64,000 bases of DNA from Cyclobacteriaceae bacterium. GTDB lineage: Bacteria > Bacteroidota > Bacteroidia > Cytophagales > Cyclobacteriaceae. Shown piece after piece: positions 24,495-34,528 of the stretch. Position 1 is the first letter of the stretch. Each line of letters begins with the position of its first letter. The notes beneath the pieces are model-generated. The model did no database searches. It was not told the DNA's origin and worked only from the letters and a program-made list of their open reading frames with translations. The stretch lies in the NCBI GenBank assembly GCA_025808415.1, contig CP075525.1, positions 1,163,501 through 1,227,500 of the forward strand. The letters are read 5' to 3'. The position numbers were made by a program, and so were the translations under genes.

Positions 24495-25307
24495 TTAAGG
24501 TTTAGCAGGATAAATCTCTACCTTTTTGTTGTAGATATGATACTCGTATTCATCCGTAGCGATAAAAAACAACATCGCGTTATTTAAAGTATTTTCGCGG
24601 ATGGTTCTATCAAACAAGTCGTAAAAAATGAGCTTGTTATTTTGTACGTAATAAAGTTCTTCACCCAAAAAATTGAAATACAAAATATCCTTTCCGGGTA
24701 TTACCCTTAGTTGTTTCCCAAGGGCATTAAAAATTTCGATCCCTGTATTTTTGTTATGAATAAACAGGAAGTTTTGATATTCGCGAATGCTAATCAGGTC
24801 TTCTTTACGCTTATGCACATCACGCGACAGTAAAACCTCAACATCTATTGATCCCTTTCCGGTATTGATTTTTTTAATGCTTAAATCAGCAGCATCTACA
24901 ACCCAAAGGTTATTATCGCCTGAGGAGCAAACCAACCAGGGTTCAATGGCAAACTCATCTGCGATTTTAACTTGATTGAACGAACCAAACCAGGCAAAAC
25001 TATACCATTGACCGGGGCGTTCGTAACTAAATGCCCGCGATCCGTCACGCGGTTCGAACACGGTTAGGGGAACTTTCGGCTTTACCTCTTGCAAGAGCTT
25101 ACCGTTACCATCATATTTCTGTATGGTGCCATCTGCAAATTGAATGTACAAATCACCTGGCCTGTCAACGGATGCCCCGGTAACCTCACCTTTAAGCTGA
25201 ACAGTTGCCCGTTGCTGACCGGCCACATAAAAAGGCAAGGCCACGCAAAGCCATATTGCCAATAAACTATTGCTGAAATGTTTTGAGTTGGACGGTTGCT
25301 CCATCAT
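24495..25307 (-). CDS. Exported protein of unknown function, beta-propeller-like
   Basis: 270 residues from the ATG complementary to 25305-25307, chosen because it places a signal peptide (LLAIWLCVALPFYVAGQ) near the N-terminus; an upstream ATG would add 21 residues. The mature protein is strand-rich with repeated short blades (DGTIQKYDGNGKLLQEV, GIEIFNALGKQLRVI, YYVQNNKLIFYDL), suggestive of a small beta-propeller. The start overlaps the end of the LpxH-like gene by 41 bp, so the two are co-transcribed. Confidence 0.65.
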   Translation of the reverse strand: MMEQPSNSKHFSNSLLAIWLCVALPFYVAGQQRATVQLKGEVTGASVDRPGDLYIQFADGTIQKYDGNGKLLQEVKPKVPLTVFEPRDGSRAFSYERPGQWYSFAWFGSFNQVKIADEFAIEPWLVCSSGDNNLWVVDAADLSIKKINTGKGSIDVEVLLSRDVHKRKEDLISIREYQNFLFIHNKNTGIEIFNALGKQLRVIPGKDILYFNFLGEELYYVQNNKLIFYDLFDRTIRENTLNNAMLFFIATDEYEYHIYNKKVEIYPAKP

Positions 25308-26034
25308 AAACTGCATAGGTATTAAAATGAACCCATTCGCCAAGGTTAATGTATCGACTGTTTTCCCCAACTTTCAAGTCGAGTGGTAAGTGCCGGTGAC
25401 CAAAAATATAAAAATCGTGATGGCGTTTTTGTTCTAACTGCTTGCAGTAAGTTAGCAGAAACTCGTTCTCTTCACCTTCAAATTTTTCTTCCCTTTTGGT
25501 ATTGCTTATCCGGCTTTTTTTCGACCAGTACTGAGCAATGCCTATGCCAAGGTTAGGGTGCAGTCGGGCAAACAGCCACTGGCAAAATTTACTGTTGAAA
25601 AACTTTTTCAGGATTTTATACGATGTATCCCCGGGCCCAAGGCCGTCTCCATGCCCTATCAATAGTTTTTGACTGTTGCACTCCAACACCAGGGGTTCGC
25701 GATAAACGGGAATGTCCAACTCCTTCTTGAAGTAATCAAACATCCACATGTCGTGGTTGCCGGTAAAGAAGATGATGGGGATGCCTGCATCGCGGAGTTC
25801 GGCCAGTTTGCCTTGCAGGCGAATGAAGCCCTTTGGTATGGCGTGTTTGTATTCAAACCAGAAATCAAAAATATCGCCCAACAGGTAGATGCTGTGTGCT
25901 TCTGGTTTGATTTGATCGAGCCAGGTTATTATTCGTTTTTCGCGGGCAATGCTGGAAGCATGATCAGGTACGCCCAAATGAAAATCGGAGGCGAAGAAGA
26001 TCTTTTTGTTTTCGGGTAGGATTACCTGTATCAT
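25267..26034 (-). CDS. lpxH: UDP-2,3-diacylglucosamine diphosphatase (LpxH-like)
   Basis: 255 residues with the metallophosphoesterase motifs in order: ASDFHLG (about 15-21), LGDIFDFWFEY (about 52-62), FTGNHDMW (about 94-101), IGHGDGLGPGD and a final FGHRHLPL. The GDIFDFW and GHGDG forms fit the LpxH branch, which cleaves UDP-2,3-diacylglucosamine to lipid X in lipid A synthesis at the inner membrane face. Starts about 40 bp after the ftsH terminator, so it has its own promoter. Confidence 0.85.
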   Translation of the reverse strand: MIQVILPENKKIFFASDFHLGVPDHASSIAREKRIITWLDQIKPEAHSIYLLGDIFDFWFEYKHAIPKGFIRLQGKLAELRDAGIPIIFFTGNHDMWMFDYFKKELDIPVYREPLVLECNSQKLLIGHGDGLGPGDTSYKILKKFFNSKFCQWLFARLHPNLGIGIAQYWSKKSRISNTKREEKFEGEENEFLLTYCKQLEQKRHHDFYIFGHRHLPLDLKVGENSRYINLGEWVHFNTYAVYDGATVQLKTFQQ

Positions 26035-26069
26035 AGTATGCTGTAAACAACTGGATTAAAAATAAAAAA

Positions 26070-26096
26070 ACCCAGGCATCTTTTTGTTGCCTGGGT
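26070..26096 (-). terminator. Rho-independent terminator of ftsH
   Basis: Stem ACCCAGGCA/TGCCTGGGT (26070-26078 with 26088-26096) followed on the minus strand by a T-rich tail (26055-26069). It lies 25 bp after the ftsH stop. Confidence 0.85.
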
Positions 26097-26120
26097 ATTT
26101 TCTGGTCATCCTATTTTTTA

Positions 26121-28151
26121 TTAAAGTTTTTCGGCCGCATTGGGTTCTGTTTGTGCTTTCTCTTCCGATACCGGTTCGGTTGCTGCCGTTTTCTTATCCA
26201 TGCTGCCGTTGGTAAATTGCTGATAGGTTGTTGGCTTTTCAAATGGCCGCTTACCGATCAACCGTTCAAGGTCCGCCTGGAACAGGATTTCTTTTTCAAG
26301 TAATTCCTTAGCAATTACTTCCAGGTGTTCGCGATGGTGGCTCAATAAATCTTTTGTGCGCTTGTAACATTCATCGATGATTTTCTTCACCTCTTCATCA
26401 ATACGTTGGGCTGTACTGTCGGAGTAGGGTTTTTGGAAGGCATAATCGGAAGCTTTTGAATCGTAGTACGACAGGTTTCCGATTTCCGGATTCATACCAT
26501 AAATGGTAACCATACTGTACGCCATTTTAGTAATGCGTTCAAGGTCGCTCAGGGCCCCGGTTGAAATTTTTCCGAACACAATATCTTCTGCAGCCCGACC
26601 ACCAAAAGCCATGCACATTTCATCCATCAATTGTTCGGTTTGGTAAAGGAACTGCTCCTTTGGCAAGTATTGCGCATAACCCAGTGCAGCAACCCCACGC
26701 GGTACGATACTTACTTTCACCAAAGGATCGGCATGTTCAAGGAACCAACCGGCAACGGCATGTCCGGCTTCGTGGTAGGCAACAATTCTTTTCTCTTCCG
26801 GTGAGATAATTTTTGTTTTCTTTTCCAGGCCACCAATAACCCGGTCGATAGCGTCTTGAAAATCCTGCATATCCACGGCCTTCTTATCTCTTCGCGCAGC
26901 AATCAAAGCCGCTTCGTTACATACGTTGGCAATTTCGGCACCGGCAAATCCAGGGGTTTGTGCCGATAGTTTTTTAATATCAACCGAAGCATCGGTTTTA
27001 ATGGGTTTAAGATGCACCTTAAATATTGCCTCACGGCCAACCACATCGGGTTTATCTATACTGATTTGCCTGTCGAAGCGACCGGGGCGCAAAAGCGCTG
27101 AGTCTAATACGTCTGGCCTGTTGGTGGCCGCCAGAATAATCACACCCGAATCGGTAGCAAAGCCATCCATCTCAACCAAAAGTGAGTTAAGGGTGTTTTC
27201 GCGTTCATCGTTGGCACCCGGCATTTGTCCGCGGCCGCGTGAACGACCGATCGCATCAATTTCATCTATAAAAACAATACACGGTGCTTTTTCTTTGGCT
27301 TGTTTAAATAAGTCGCGAACTCGTGCAGCTCCCACACCCACAAACATTTCTACAAAGTCGGAACCGGAAAGGGAAAAGAAAGGTACCGCAGCTTCACCTG
27401 CAACAGCTTTTGCCAATAAAGTTTTACCGGTACCCGGAGGGCCAACCAACAGCGCACCTTTTGGGATTTTACCACCAAGCTTGGTGAACTTTGACGGACT
27501 CTTTAAAAACTCAACGATTTCGCGGATTTCTTCTTTTGCTTCTTCCAAACCGGCTACATCTTCAAACGTTATCTTAACTTTGTTCTCAGCATCGAACAAC
27601 GCAGCTTTCGATTTCCCGATATTAAAAATCTGTCCACCCGGGCCACCGCCACCAGTCATCCTGCGCATCAGCATCCAGAAACCGAACAGCAACAAAAAGA
27701 GGAATCCCCAACTGAAAAACATGTTGAAGTAATCAACGCGCGTTTCGGCTTTGTATTCGGGGCGTTCTGATTCCGGGATTTTACTTACCAGTTCGTTGTA
27801 CCAGCGATCGAAATTATCGACTGAAATGATTTTGACTTTATAATGTGGCCCTGCATTGTTTTGGCCCATGGGACCTTGTATGTCTTCTTTATACTTGGCG
27901 TTTTGCAGGGCACTGGATGACAAGGTAACTTCAACAATCTCTTTATCTTTAATAAGTATGATGCTGCGCACATCACGACTTTCAATCATGGTTTTTAGTT
28001 CCCGCAGGTCTTTTTCCTTGAGGGTATTGCTGGTATTAAAGTACATTACCGCCATGATAATGGCCACCGTGGCCAGTATGACCCATAACTGGTAATTTCC
28101 CCCTTTAGGTACTTTGGGTGGTATGATCTTATTGTCTCGCTTATCCGCCAT
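26121..28151 (-). CDS. ftsH: ATP-dependent zinc metalloprotease FtsH
   Basis: 676 residues: two N-terminal membrane helices (about 22-40 and 130-152) flanking a periplasmic loop, an AAA domain with Walker A GPPGTGKT, Walker [11 protein letters not shown] and the second region of homology [17 protein letters not shown], and an M41 protease domain with zinc-binding HEAGH. A hexameric membrane protease that removes misfolded membrane proteins and regulatory targets. The C-terminal tail is Ala/Glu/Thr-rich. Downstream of rsfS by 46 bp in the same operon. Confidence 0.97.
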   Translation of the reverse strand: MADKRDNKIIPPKVPKGGNYQLWVILATVAIIMAVMYFNTSNTLKEKDLRELKTMIESRDVRSIILIKDKEIVEVTLSSSALQNAKYKEDIQGPMGQNNAGPHYKVKIISVDNFDRWYNELVSKIPESERPEYKAETRVDYFNMFFSWGFLFLLLFGFWMLMRRMTGGGGPGGQIFNIGKSKAALFDAENKVKITFEDVAGLEEAKEEIREIVEFLKSPSKFTKLGGKIPKGALLVGPPGTGKTLLAKAVAGEAAVPFFSLSGSDFVEMFVGVGAARVRDLFKQAKEKAPCIVFIDEIDAIGRSRGRGQMPGANDERENTLNSLLVEMDGFATDSGVIILAATNRPDVLDSALLRPGRFDRQISIDKPDVVGREAIFKVHLKPIKTDASVDIKKLSAQTPGFAGAEIANVCNEAALIAARRDKKAVDMQDFQDAIDRVIGGLEKKTKIISPEEKRIVAYHEAGHAVAGWFLEHADPLVKVSIVPRGVAALGYAQYLPKEQFLYQTEQLMDEMCMAFGGRAAEDIVFGKISTGALSDLERITKMAYSMVTIYGMNPEIGNLSYYDSKASDYAFQKPYSDSTAQRIDEEVKKIIDECYKRTKDLLSHHREHLEVIAKELLEKEILFQADLERLIGKRPFEKPTTYQQFTNGSMDKKTAATEPVSEEKAQTEPNAAEKL

Positions 28152-28197
28152 TTTTATCCTGTTTCAAAAAATTACACTTCCAATAACGCGACCCGGT

Positions 28198-28584
28198 TTA
28201 TTTGGTTATTGCCGGTTCTTCAATTTCAATAATTTCGGCATCGCCCCATAGTTTCTCCAGGGCAAAAAATTCCCTTTTGTCCTTTCTGAAAATGTGGGCC
28301 ACTACATCAAAGTAGTCGAGCAACACCCATTCTTTATTGTTTTTACCTTCAACATGCCATGGATTTTCTTCCAGTGCTTTGTACACCTCTTCATCTATAG
28401 AATCTGCGATGGCATCCAACTGCTTGTCTGACCCACCAGAGCAGATCACAAAAAAATCGGCTACGGCATTTTTTATTTTACGGAGATCTAAGACCAGGAT
28501 GTCGAGGGCTTTTTTTTCCTGCATTCCTTTTACGATGGCGTCACAAAGTTTTTCGGAACTGACACCCTTTCTTTTTTTCGCCAT
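28198..28584 (-). CDS. rsfS: Ribosome silencing factor RsfS
   Basis: 128 residues with the family pattern: N-terminal helix (KLCDAIVKGMQEKKALDI), VLDLRKIKNAVADFFVICSG, a KQLDAIADSIDEE helix and the C-terminal WVLLDYFDVVAHIFRKDKREFF. It binds ribosomal protein uL14 and prevents subunit joining in slow growth. First gene of the rsfS-ftsH operon, divergent from birA with a 41-bp gap that must hold both promoters. Confidence 0.92.
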   Translation of the reverse strand: MAKKRKGVSSEKLCDAIVKGMQEKKALDILVLDLRKIKNAVADFFVICSGGSDKQLDAIADSIDEEVYKALEENPWHVEGKNNKEWVLLDYFDVVAHIFRKDKREFFALEKLWGDAEIIEIEEPAITK

Positions 28585-28625
28585 TAAGCTATCTTCGATT
28601 TTCGTGTAAAACTAACAATATTTCC

Positions 28626-29387
28626 TTGTATAAAATCCCTGCCAATACGCTTTTCATGGGCAAGCAACTGGTTTATGTGCCAGAATGTCACTCCACCAAC
28701 GATGAGGTACAACGCCTGATGCAACAAAAGGGTTCGGCCGAGGGTATGGTAGTTATTACAGCCAATCAAACGGCAGGGCGGGGTCAACGAGGTAGTGCGT
28801 GGATAACCGAGCCCGGCAAGAATTTAACTCTATCGATCGGGCTTAAACCAAATTTCTTAACTCCCAACTTCCAGTTCTATCTCAGCATGGTTGTTTCCTT
28901 AGGGCTGCATGATTGCCTTACCCGTTTAGTACCTGGGGCGGCCCTTCATATCAAGTGGCCTAACGATTTTATGGTTAATGATAAAAAGGTTTGTGGTATA
29001 CTCATCGAAAACCAACTTGTTGGCCAGCGCATTGAACGTTCGGTGGTGGGGATTGGGCTGAACGTAAACCAACAATTTTTTGCCTGGCCGCACGCAACCT
29101 CTATTAGTTTAGAAACCGCAAGGCTTTATGAGTTGAACGAAGTACTATCAATGTTATTGGAGAGCATAGAAGCAAGGTATTTGCAGCTTAAAGCCAACGA
29201 GTATGGAAATATTAAAATCATGTATGAACATAAACTATACGGACTGAATGTGCTGCGCGAGTTTACCGTTGACCAACAAACGAAAGCGGGCATCATAAAA
29301 GGGGTTACTGATGAAGGTAAGTTAAAAGTATTGATAGAAGATGAACTTCACTATTTTGCATTTAAAGAAATCAGTTATGCTTACTGA
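28626..29387 (+). CDS. birA: Biotin--[acetyl-CoA-carboxylase] ligase
   Basis: 253 residues. The TTG at 28626 is taken as start because the residues before the first ATG (28656), YKIPANTLFMGK, match the usual N-terminus of Bacteroidota BirA proteins. It has the ECHSTNDE motif, the biotinyl-AMP loop GRGQRGSAW and the KWPNDFMV motif. It lacks the N-terminal helix-turn-helix of E. coli BirA, so it is a pure ligase that attaches biotin to carboxylase carrier protein. Confidence 0.93.
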   Translation: MYKIPANTLFMGKQLVYVPECHSTNDEVQRLMQQKGSAEGMVVITANQTAGRGQRGSAWITEPGKNLTLSIGLKPNFLTPNFQFYLSMVVSLGLHDCLTRLVPGAALHIKWPNDFMVNDKKVCGILIENQLVGQRIERSVVGIGLNVNQQFFAWPHATSISLETARLYELNEVLSMLLESIEARYLQLKANEYGNIKIMYEHKLYGLNVLREFTVDQQTKAGIIKGVTDEGKLKVLIEDELHYFAFKEISYAY

Positions 29388-29432
29388 ACAGAACATCATT
29401 GTTTTTCTTTTTAGGGTTCATAAATTTTACAT

Positions 29433-31775
29433 TCAGAATTCAATCTTATAACTCAACACGGGAATTAACGGTGTTTGATATGCGGTAGTAACTTGCCCGC
29501 TTAACGGTTCGAAATACTTTCCAAAAATATTTTTTCGGTTAGTTACATTTTGAATATCCAACGCAACGGTGTGCGTTGATTTGGGTTTGTTACGTTTTAA
29601 ACTGATCCGCAAATCTGTCCTGAAGTAGGCCGGATTTTGTTCTTCAAAGGCACGTTCTTCATAACGTACCGTTTCACCCCGTGCAACCGATTCTTCCAGG
29701 TTAATGGGTGTGGTGCGTAAGCCACCGCTATAAATGCTGCGAAGGTTAACGCCTAACACACGCTCTTTCTTTAACATAAATTCTTTGCCACCGGTAAAAG
29801 TCATGTTGGCGTTTCCGTTGAAGCGTGTGTTGCGCCATTTGTCTTCATGAGTCTTGTATAATGAGTTGTATACCGAAGTGGAAAAGAGGAAATAGAGGTT
29901 ATTGTGCGTGAACTGCTCCAGCGTAAACTCAACCCCGTAATTTTTGCCGTACCCTTCGTTAACCAATGGATCGGTTTCGTACGACCATTCCTGGTTTAGG
30001 ATGGAGTATGTTTCAGTTGCACCTGCTTTTATGGGAATATCGAACAGGTGTTGATAGTAGGTTTCAACTTTCAAGCGCAAATAGGGATTCAATGAGCGGT
30101 CGTACCCTACAACAAAATGGTGCGATTTGCTCAAATCCAGGTTTCTGTTCGCTTTAATAATTTCTCCGTTTTCCTCATGCTCTCCAAAATACGTTCCCAA
30201 GGGTTGAACCTGGCTGTGGAGCCCATAGCCGAAATTGATTCGTTGTGCTTCATCTAATGCATAGGAGGCACTGATCCGCGGTTCTACCGAGATGGAATTA
30301 TTTAAAAGCAATTGCAGGTAATGAACTCCGCCATTGATGGTCAACTGTTCGGATGCTTTAATGTTTATTTGTGAAAAAGCCTGAATGCTTTGTGTATTGC
30401 CTTTTGCGTTGATATCTGTTAGAAAATGATTTCCATCGGTATGGAATGATTGCTGCCTTAAACTGTAATGGAGTTGGTTCAGGTACACACCGCTGCGCAA
30501 ACTGTACCGCGCTGATAATTTTGTATTGAGCACTGAGCTGAAAGTAAGCTTTGAGTTTTTAAAGTTTCCATCATACCAACGTTGGTTGGTATACTCGTCA
30601 TCCAGCCTGTACATAACATCACCAAGTTCATTGCCCGAGGCCAATATTGTTGTTTGAAGAAAATTATTTTTATTGATCAGGTAAGCATGCTTAATGCCCA
30701 ATGCACCGGTGTTGGAGAAGTAGTTTGAACTGTAGCGTTCATAGTCATACGCCCACGCCAATGAATCTTTTTTAGCTTCATTTCTTTGGTCACTTAAGCC
30801 TCCAAAACCAAAAATGGTTACAGCGCTTTTCTTTCCTGTGGGTAAATGGATATTTAACGAAAGATCCTGAAAGTTGGTAATGTAGTCACCCAACGGAACG
30901 CCAATCTTTGAGAGCAAGGATAGTGTTGAATAGCGGTAATTTATCAAGTAAGAGCCTTTGTAGTTTTTGGCAAGGGGGCCTTCCACGGCAAGAGCACTTC
31001 CCAAAAAACCTGCCTGAAACGTTAGCTCTCTTTTTTCATTGTTTCCTTTTCGTAAACTTAAATCAAACACACCAGACAGTGCGTTGCCATATTCTGCCGA
31101 GAATGCCCCTGTCAGAAAATCTGAGTTCGTGAGCAATTGTGAACTCAGGATGGAGATTCCGCCACCCGATGCACCGGGCGAAACAAAATGGTTTGGATTA
31201 GGTATGTCAATACCCTCCATGCGCCACAATAACCCGTTGGGGTTATTTCCCCGAACGGAAATGTTGTTGTTTCCGTCATCTGTGCTTACCACCCCGGAAA
31301 ATGATGCCGCCATTCGGGCAGGGTCGTTTATGGCTGCGGCAAATTTTCTTGTTTCTTCAACGGAAAAAGTCCTTCCGCTTACCAGCACCATGTCGTTCAT
31401 GGTGCGGTCCTTTTCAACAGCAGTAACTACAATTTCCTGCATCTGAATGATATCCTCTTCAATAGGAATGTTCAACACCACCTCTTTACCGGAATTGACA
31501 ACCACATTGGGGAGGATAAAATCTTTATAACCGATAAAACTTACCCGGATGGTGTATGTGCCGATGGGTAATTTCTGAATCTTGAATTCACCATCAACAT
31601 CGGTAGTGGCACCAACCAACGGATCAGTATTCAACACCATAATGGTAGCCCCGGGCAGCGGGGTTTGACTTACCTGGTCGATGATTTTGCCCCGAAGGGT
31701 TTGGGTTAAGCTTTGGGCGGCTAAAGCAGTTGTGCTGATAATGAAAGCCACAATAATGATTTGCAGGGTTTTCAT
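29433..31775 (-). CDS. TonB-dependent receptor with CarboxypepD_reg extension
   Basis: 780 residues from the ATG complementary to 31773-31775, which starts directly with a signal peptide (an ATG at 31805 adds 10 residues). An N-terminal CarboxypepD_reg domain (LPGATIMVLNT... GEFKIQKLPIGTY) precedes a plug (about 120-240) and a beta-barrel ending in an aromatic terminal residue (YKIEF). No STN domain is present in this protein; one is encoded by the preceding gene. It is the last gene of the ECF sigma/FecR/STN cluster. Substrate unknown. Confidence 0.88.
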   Translation of the reverse strand: MKTLQIIIVAFIISTTALAAQSLTQTLRGKIIDQVSQTPLPGATIMVLNTDPLVGATTDVDGEFKIQKLPIGTYTIRVSFIGYKDFILPNVVVNSGKEVVLNIPIEEDIIQMQEIVVTAVEKDRTMNDMVLVSGRTFSVEETRKFAAAINDPARMAASFSGVVSTDDGNNNISVRGNNPNGLLWRMEGIDIPNPNHFVSPGASGGGISILSSQLLTNSDFLTGAFSAEYGNALSGVFDLSLRKGNNEKRELTFQAGFLGSALAVEGPLAKNYKGSYLINYRYSTLSLLSKIGVPLGDYITNFQDLSLNIHLPTGKKSAVTIFGFGGLSDQRNEAKKDSLAWAYDYERYSSNYFSNTGALGIKHAYLINKNNFLQTTILASGNELGDVMYRLDDEYTNQRWYDGNFKNSKLTFSSVLNTKLSARYSLRSGVYLNQLHYSLRQQSFHTDGNHFLTDINAKGNTQSIQAFSQINIKASEQLTINGGVHYLQLLLNNSISVEPRISASYALDEAQRINFGYGLHSQVQPLGTYFGEHEENGEIIKANRNLDLSKSHHFVVGYDRSLNPYLRLKVETYYQHLFDIPIKAGATETYSILNQEWSYETDPLVNEGYGKNYGVEFTLEQFTHNNLYFLFSTSVYNSLYKTHEDKWRNTRFNGNANMTFTGGKEFMLKKERVLGVNLRSIYSGGLRTTPINLEESVARGETVRYEERAFEEQNPAYFRTDLRISLKRNKPKSTHTVALDIQNVTNRKNIFGKYFEPLSGQVTTAYQTPLIPVLSYKIEF

Positions 31776-31843
31776 GGATTTGTAATTCAGTTTGATCCAT
31801 GACAACCGAATAGCGGTTAACCCCTATGCCGCGTTATTTTTTT

Positions 31844-33508
31844 TCAGAAGAATCGTATACCTGCCCTGAAACCCCACCATATCTGCATAGCCAGGTCATG
31901 TCGGGGGTAGGTACGTTCATATTGGACGGAAGGTGTGTAGTAAGTAAATAGTTCAGGATGTCGGTTGAACGTTGTATCGTAAACCCTGATGGAAACGGTT
32001 GGCCCTGCATAAATACCAAACTTACGAGCTACTTGAAGATCCAGGCCAGTGTAAATCCTGTTTACAAGGTTCAGTGCCTCTACATTTCCTTTATTAACCT
32101 GGTTTGCAGTTGCTTCAATATTCAGGTACATTTTTTTAACGATTCGGGGTGAAGTGCCCACACCATAACCGAAGGACCAGGTAACGGAATCAGCCTGTTC
32201 AGGGCGCATGCCAACGGAGATGATATTATAGAATGCACGCACACCGGTGCGGAACGAAACATTAACAGGCATTACATCATCTGCCCCAAGTTCAAGGGTG
32301 TGATACCCTTTTGCAACAAAGCTTAAGAAGCCTACCGGAACACCGCGTATGCTATCTGCTAGGTTAATGAAACCGATTTGCGATCCGTTGACATGCTGTG
32401 CCACGTTTGCAAAACCAGCTACCTGTGTTCCGTTAATGGTTTTACTGAAGTTGGCGAAACCAGAAACCTGTGCGCCCTCAGTATGCTTAGCGGTCAGGTT
32501 TAGGAAACCTGCCAGTTGGGCCCCATGCATATTCTGCAAAGCAAGGTTGGCAAAACCTGAAGCCTGAACACCTTGCGTGGCTTGTGGGTTGAGGTTTAAT
32601 GTTCCGGCCAGTTGAACACCTTTTGTTTCACCGCCATTCAGATTAAACATGCCTGCAGCCTGAAATGATTTTACATTACCGGTGTTGATGTTAAATACCC
32701 CGCCAAACTCGGCTTTGTTTGTGCCTGCTGAATAGCCACCGATAATGTTGAATGACCAATCGTTGGTAACGCTGCCGCTTAACTTTCGATTGGTACCCAC
32801 AAAAGGAACGAAGGACATCTGCCAGGTGCGATGGATGGTATCCTGCACGTTGCCCAGGTTAATGCTGGCTATCGAATTTTTTGTCCATGTCCACACTTTT
32901 ACTGCAGGCTTGGAAATACTTTCGCCTACATTATTCAACTTATCTTTATCAATACTTATGGAAACCTTTTGAAACGATGAACGCTTTTGTGGCGCAACCA
33001 CTACGGTATTCGTGTAGTCAAGTTTTTTAATGATGAGTTTGTAATCATCGGGTGTGGGTTTTTTAACACTGTATTCAAAGTAGCCATACTGGTCGGTAGT
33101 TACTGACCGAAGGGTTACCGGGTTATATACCGTGGCTGATTCTACTTTCTCACCTGAAGCCTCATCTACTACATACCCGCTGATAGTTACTTCCTTCGAT
33201 GATTTTGGCAATGGTGTTAAAATAATGTAAACACCTTTTTGTTTCATTTTCACCTGGCCTTCAAAAACAATTTCCAGGATTTCGCGGGTTGTTTGGTTGT
33301 TGAATTGGTTGTTAACATCCCGGTTAACATCCAACGAAGAAGCACTGTATGAAAACACACAGCCGGCTTCATGCGATAACCGTTTTAAAAATGAGTCAAG
33401 CCGTTCATTTTGTGCAGTAAGTGTTACGGATCGTTCCAATACCGGTACATGCTGGGCCGAGGCATGAAAAATGCTTAAAACAATAAATAGCGCTGGTAAA
33501 TACCTCAT
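31844..33508 (-). CDS. STN-domain and CarboxypepD_reg protein with LA_2272-like surface repeats
   Basis: 554 residues: signal peptide (1-18), an STN (secretin/TonB N-terminal) domain (about 28-95), a CarboxypepD_reg-like domain (about 105-170), a linker, then tandem repeats of the form GxQxAGFxNL at about 270-400 that resemble LA_2272-type surface repeats, and a strand-rich end. STN domains usually sit at the N-terminus of TonB-dependent transducers, where they contact FecR. Here the domain is on a separate protein between FecR and the receptor. Confidence 0.75.
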   Translation of the reverse strand: MRYLPALFIVLSIFHASAQHVPVLERSVTLTAQNERLDSFLKRLSHEAGCVFSYSASSLDVNRDVNNQFNNQTTREILEIVFEGQVKMKQKGVYIILTPLPKSSKEVTISGYVVDEASGEKVESATVYNPVTLRSVTTDQYGYFEYSVKKPTPDDYKLIIKKLDYTNTVVVAPQKRSSFQKVSISIDKDKLNNVGESISKPAVKVWTWTKNSIASINLGNVQDTIHRTWQMSFVPFVGTNRKLSGSVTNDWSFNIIGGYSAGTNKAEFGGVFNINTGNVKSFQAAGMFNLNGGETKGVQLAGTLNLNPQATQGVQASGFANLALQNMHGAQLAGFLNLTAKHTEGAQVSGFANFSKTINGTQVAGFANVAQHVNGSQIGFINLADSIRGVPVGFLSFVAKGYHTLELGADDVMPVNVSFRTGVRAFYNIISVGMRPEQADSVTWSFGYGVGTSPRIVKKMYLNIEATANQVNKGNVEALNLVNRIYTGLDLQVARKFGIYAGPTVSIRVYDTTFNRHPELFTYYTPSVQYERTYPRHDLAMQIWWGFRAGIRFF

Positions 33509-33556
33509 ACAAAACAGGGCGTGCTCAGGCTAACGAAGCATAAGGAATAAAGTTTC

Positions 33557-34528
33557 TTACGGACAACCCCCACCGCTAAGTAAAATTTCGTTTCCGTTGT
33601 CAGTAACCGTGAGGTTAAGTGTTTCGGAAATGATTGATATAATCGTGTCAAGATCTTCATGGGTAAAGTTTACGGTAAGCCTGCAATTCTCAATATTTCC
33701 TGAAACTATAATCCTTCGGTTGTACACTGCACTTAATTGTTCAACTGCCGATTTTAAATCAACATCATTGAAAATGAACAACAGGGTTTTATAGGCGATT
33801 ACATTAGGGTCGGCTTCAGCTTTTGAAAATTGTTTGGCGGATTTATCATACGCTCCCATCTCACCGGCTTTGATCAGGATGCCGCTGTCCTGGATGGTGT
33901 AGAACTGGACTTCGCCTTCAATAACGGAAACTTCCACCACCGGGTCGTTAGGGTATGCTTTCACGTTAAAGGTTGTTCCAATATCGCGGATAAACAGGTC
34001 ATCGGTCTGTACCACCCAATCCACTTTTTTATCGGGTTTTATGGTAACGGTGGCTTCACCAGTAAGCTTAATTACCCCTTTACGTTTACGTTCGTTGTAT
34101 TCTACCTGAACTTCACTGTTCTTGTTCAACGAAAGCTCGGTATTATCGGCTAGGGCCTGGGTAATTACTTCAGCATGTGTGGCCAGGTAAAGTTGCCCGG
34201 TAGAGAAGTACTGCCAGTATAAAAAATAGGAGAGCATACTGATGAGGAAAAGGCTGGCGGCAATCCGCCAAAGGTTAGCGGCCGGTAATTTTCGAACCTT
34301 TACTGATCCGATTTTGTATTTTACTTTTTCCCAGGCTGCGTTTGTGTTGTAGTGATAGCCATCATCGGCCTGCGCTTTTTCATAAATCAGTTTGGCGTGA
34401 TCGAAATATTTTTGGTTATCGGTCGAGCGGGCACACCACTCCAGTACCAACTGCATTTCCTCAGTTGTTGCTTCACCGGTAATGTATTTACCGACTAAAT
34501 CCTCCATATCGTATTCCGCGCGGTTCAT
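33557..34528 (-). CDS. FecR-family anti-sigma factor
   Basis: 323 residues: cytoplasmic N-terminal region (about 1-85) that would hold the sigma factor, one membrane helix at about 90-108, and a periplasmic FecR domain (about 110-215, with NTELSLNKNSEVQVEYN and GTTFNVKAYPND) plus a C-terminal DUF4974-like domain (about 245-320). It would keep the ECF sigma at the membrane until an STN domain signals substrate. Overlaps the sigma gene by 4 bp. Confidence 0.9.
   Translation of the reverse strand: MNRAEYDMEDLVGKYITGEATTEEMQLVLEWCARSTDNQKYFDHAKLIYEKAQADDGYHYNTNAAWEKVKYKIGSVKVRKLPAANLWRIAASLFLISMLSYFLYWQYFSTGQLYLATHAEVITQALADNTELSLNKNSEVQVEYNERKRKGVIKLTGEATVTIKPDKKVDWVVQTDDLFIRDIGTTFNVKAYPNDPVVEVSVIEGEVQFYTIQDSGILIKAGEMGAYDKSAKQFSKAEADPNVIAYKTLLFIFNDVDLKSAVEQLSAVYNRRIIVSGNIENCRLTVNFTHEDLDTIISIISETLNLTVTDNGNEILLSGGGCP

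Noticed and set aside
26926..27732. A 268-codon open frame antisense to ftsH.
   Set aside because: It lies completely within the AAA and membrane region of ftsH on the other strand, has a Ser/Ile-rich composition typical of antisense frames and no domain pattern.
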